Shown here in pieces: positions 4,941 to 5,984 of a stretch of DNA of 5,984 nt. The translations under genes were made by a program, and so were the position numbers. Each line of letters opens with the position of its first letter. Within the stretch, counting starts at the first letter, position 1. Source of the DNA: Conexivisphaera sp046536535. Its GTDB lineage: Archaea; Thermoproteota; Nitrososphaeria; Conexivisphaerales; Conexivisphaeraceae. The notes beneath the pieces were generated by a model, which was not told where the DNA came from, did no database searches, and worked only from the letters and a program-made list of their open reading frames with translations. The stretch is taken from positions 1 to 5,984 of the forward strand of contig JAWDMO010000076.1 in the NCBI GenBank assembly GCA_046536535.1. Reading direction: 5' to 3'.

Positions 4941-5984
4941 TTGGATCACGAGTCGGAGACCGGCTTCGGCTGGAAGCTGGATGACGGAACCAGTGTCTTC
5001 ACAAATCTGACCAACGAGGGCCCGGTCCTCGTATACGTCAGGGACGGCAACATGGTCAGGGTTGAACCCCTGAAGCTGTCCCAGCAGGATCCCGAATCCT
5101 GGACAATAGAGGCGAGGGGGCGGGCGTTCTCCCCCCCGAGGAAGGCCCTGATACCCGCTTACGTGCTGGCGGAGAGGGCCAGGGTGTACTCGCCGAGGCG
5201 CGTCCTCTATCCGATGAAGAGGGTGGACTTCGACCCCGATAAGAAGGACAGGAAGGCCGAGAACAGGGGCAAGTCCGGCTACGAGAGGATCTCATGGGAC
5301 GAGGCCCTCGACATACTCGAGCGGGAGATAACCAGGATGCACAAGACCTACGGGCCCGGCGCGATAGGCGCCACGTCGTCGTCTCACCATTCATGGGGCG
5401 TCATCGGCTACAGGCTGAGCGCCTACCTGAGGTTCATAGATATCCTGGGGGTCACGTACGCGGATCACAACCCGGACAGCTGGGAGGGCGCCCTCTGGGG
5501 CTCCGTCCACATGTACGGCTTCAACTGGGGCGTCGGGGTCCCCGAGCAGAACGACCTGCTGACGGACGCCCTCCAGAACACGGAGATGGTCGTCCTGTGG
5601 TCCGCGGACCCCGAGACGACCATGGGGACCTACGCCGGGTACGAGACCAATCCCTGGCGCCAGTGGCTGAAGGAGCTCGGCGTCAAGTTCGTGATAATAG
5701 ATCCGTTCTTCAACTACACCGCCGTCAACTTCGCCGACAAGTGGATAGCCCCGAAGCCGGGGACGGACGCGGCGCTCGCGGCCGCGATAGCCCACGTCTG
5801 GATAAAGGAGGGGACGTACGATAAATGGTTCGTCGAGAACAGGACGATAGGGTTCGATAAGTTCAGCGACTACGTGATGGGAAAGGAGGACGGGATACCG
5901 AAGACCCCTGAGTGGGCCGAGAAGATAACGGGCGTGCCCGCGCGCGAGATAAGGGCCCTCGCGAGGGAGTGGGCCAGGAAGAGG
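4941..5984 (+). CDS. Molybdopterin oxidoreductase, pyrogallol-phloroglucinol transhydroxylase large-subunit-like (partial, 3' end outside window)
   Basis: The frame is open for 348 codons to the right edge, about 40% of the roughly 875 residues of the family member I know best, the Pelobacter acidigallici transhydroxylase large subunit. That enzyme moves a hydroxyl group between trihydroxybenzenes at a Mo/bis-MGD centre. Matching landmarks, in order, are GPVLVYVRDG (27-36), ARGRAFSPPRKA (58-69), YERISWDEA (114-122), SSHHSWG (147-153), YADHNPDSWEG (173-183) and FVIIDPFFNYTA (about 246-257). D179 and S180 align with the active-site Asp and Mo-coordinating Ser, and H149 with the active-site His, with the same 31-residue His-Ser spacing, as I recall it. 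No cysteines occur in this part, so the N-terminal [4Fe-4S] motif of most DMSO-reductase-superfamily enzymes is absent, as in the transhydroxylase. No Tat or Sec signal is seen, so a cytosolic location is likely. The start is TTG: the frame is closed at TAA 4863 with no ATG, GTG or other TTG between, and ATG 5052 would delete conserved sequence. Substrate in this organism is unproven. Confidence 0.85.
   Translation, partial: MDHESETGFGWKLDDGTSVFTNLTNEGPVLVYVRDGNMVRVEPLKLSQQDPESWTIEARGRAFSPPRKALIPAYVLAERARVYSPRRVLYPMKRVDFDPDKKDRKAENRGKSGYERISWDEALDILEREITRMHKTYGPGAIGATSSSHHSWGVIGYRLSAYLRFIDILGVTYADHNPDSWEGALWGSVHMYGFNWGVGVPEQNDLLTDALQNTEMVVLWSADPETTMGTYAGYETNPWRQWLKELGVKFVIIDPFFNYTAVNFADKWIAPKPGTDAALAAAIAHVWIKEGTYDKWFVENRTIGFDKFSDYVMGKEDGIPKTPEWAEKITGVPAREIRALAREWARKR

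Noticed and set aside
5294..5824. 176-codon plus-strand frame and the opposing minus-strand frames at 5056-5394 and 5391-5795
   Set aside because: They lie inside the molybdopterin oxidoreductase and have no recognisable motif; the third frame shows continuous family similarity.
1..5984. CRISPR arrays, tRNA/rRNA genes, insertion sequences, attachment sites
   Set aside because: No regularly spaced direct repeats, no cloverleaf-like or rRNA-like stretches, and no transposase or terminal inverted repeats were seen; nearly all of the sequence is explained by protein-coding genes.

Overview
The window reads as a GC-rich archaeal chromosome segment, probably from a thermophilic or acidophilic lineage. 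The coding sequence is very GC-rich at third positions yet favours AGG for arginine and ATA for isoleucine. The genes sit behind short AT-rich TATA elements, and each predicted start codon lies about 26-28 bases downstream of the TATA centre, which is the archaeal leaderless arrangement. No bacterial -35/-10 promoters are evident. I cannot name the species; a high-GC Crenarchaeota/Thaumarchaeota-type organism is an inference.

Layout from left to right. Positions 2-79 hold the last 25 codons of an unidentified plus-strand gene. A TATA promoter then precedes a class I SAM-dependent methyltransferase (153-725, +). Its 3' end overlaps, tail to tail, a stand-alone asparagine-synthase-type ATP pyrophosphatase with a C-terminal six-cysteine cluster (710-1777, -). 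A 54-base divergent gap contains one symmetric TATA element that is correctly spaced for leaderless starts on both strands, plus a perfect 8+3+8 inverted repeat on the plus side. Rightward from it runs a compact three-gene ABC importer operon of the cobalamin/Fe-siderophore (type II) class: a membrane-tethered, coiled-coil-stalked substrate-binding protein (1832-3055), a FecCD/BtuC permease (3052-3984) and an ATPase (about 3987-4763). The first two genes share an ATGA overlap, and the third starts at the permease stop.

A 177-base AT-rich gap separates this operon from a second plus-strand unit. It starts at a TTG codon (4941), has its own TATA box, and runs off the right edge. Its 348 residues closely resemble the N-terminal part of the large subunit of pyrogallol-phloroglucinol transhydroxylase, a molybdopterin enzyme of the DMSO-reductase superfamily. 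The Mo-ligand Asp-Ser motif and the active-site His motif are present, and no N-terminal Fe-S cysteine motif is seen.

How the genes may work together: the importer is a self-contained metal, metal-chelate or corrinoid uptake system, probably regulated at the inverted repeat. Its proximity to a molybdoenzyme allows, without proving, a molybdate/tungstate role of the MolBCA kind. The methyltransferase and the ATP pyrophosphatase have no identified substrates, and no functional link between them is visible.
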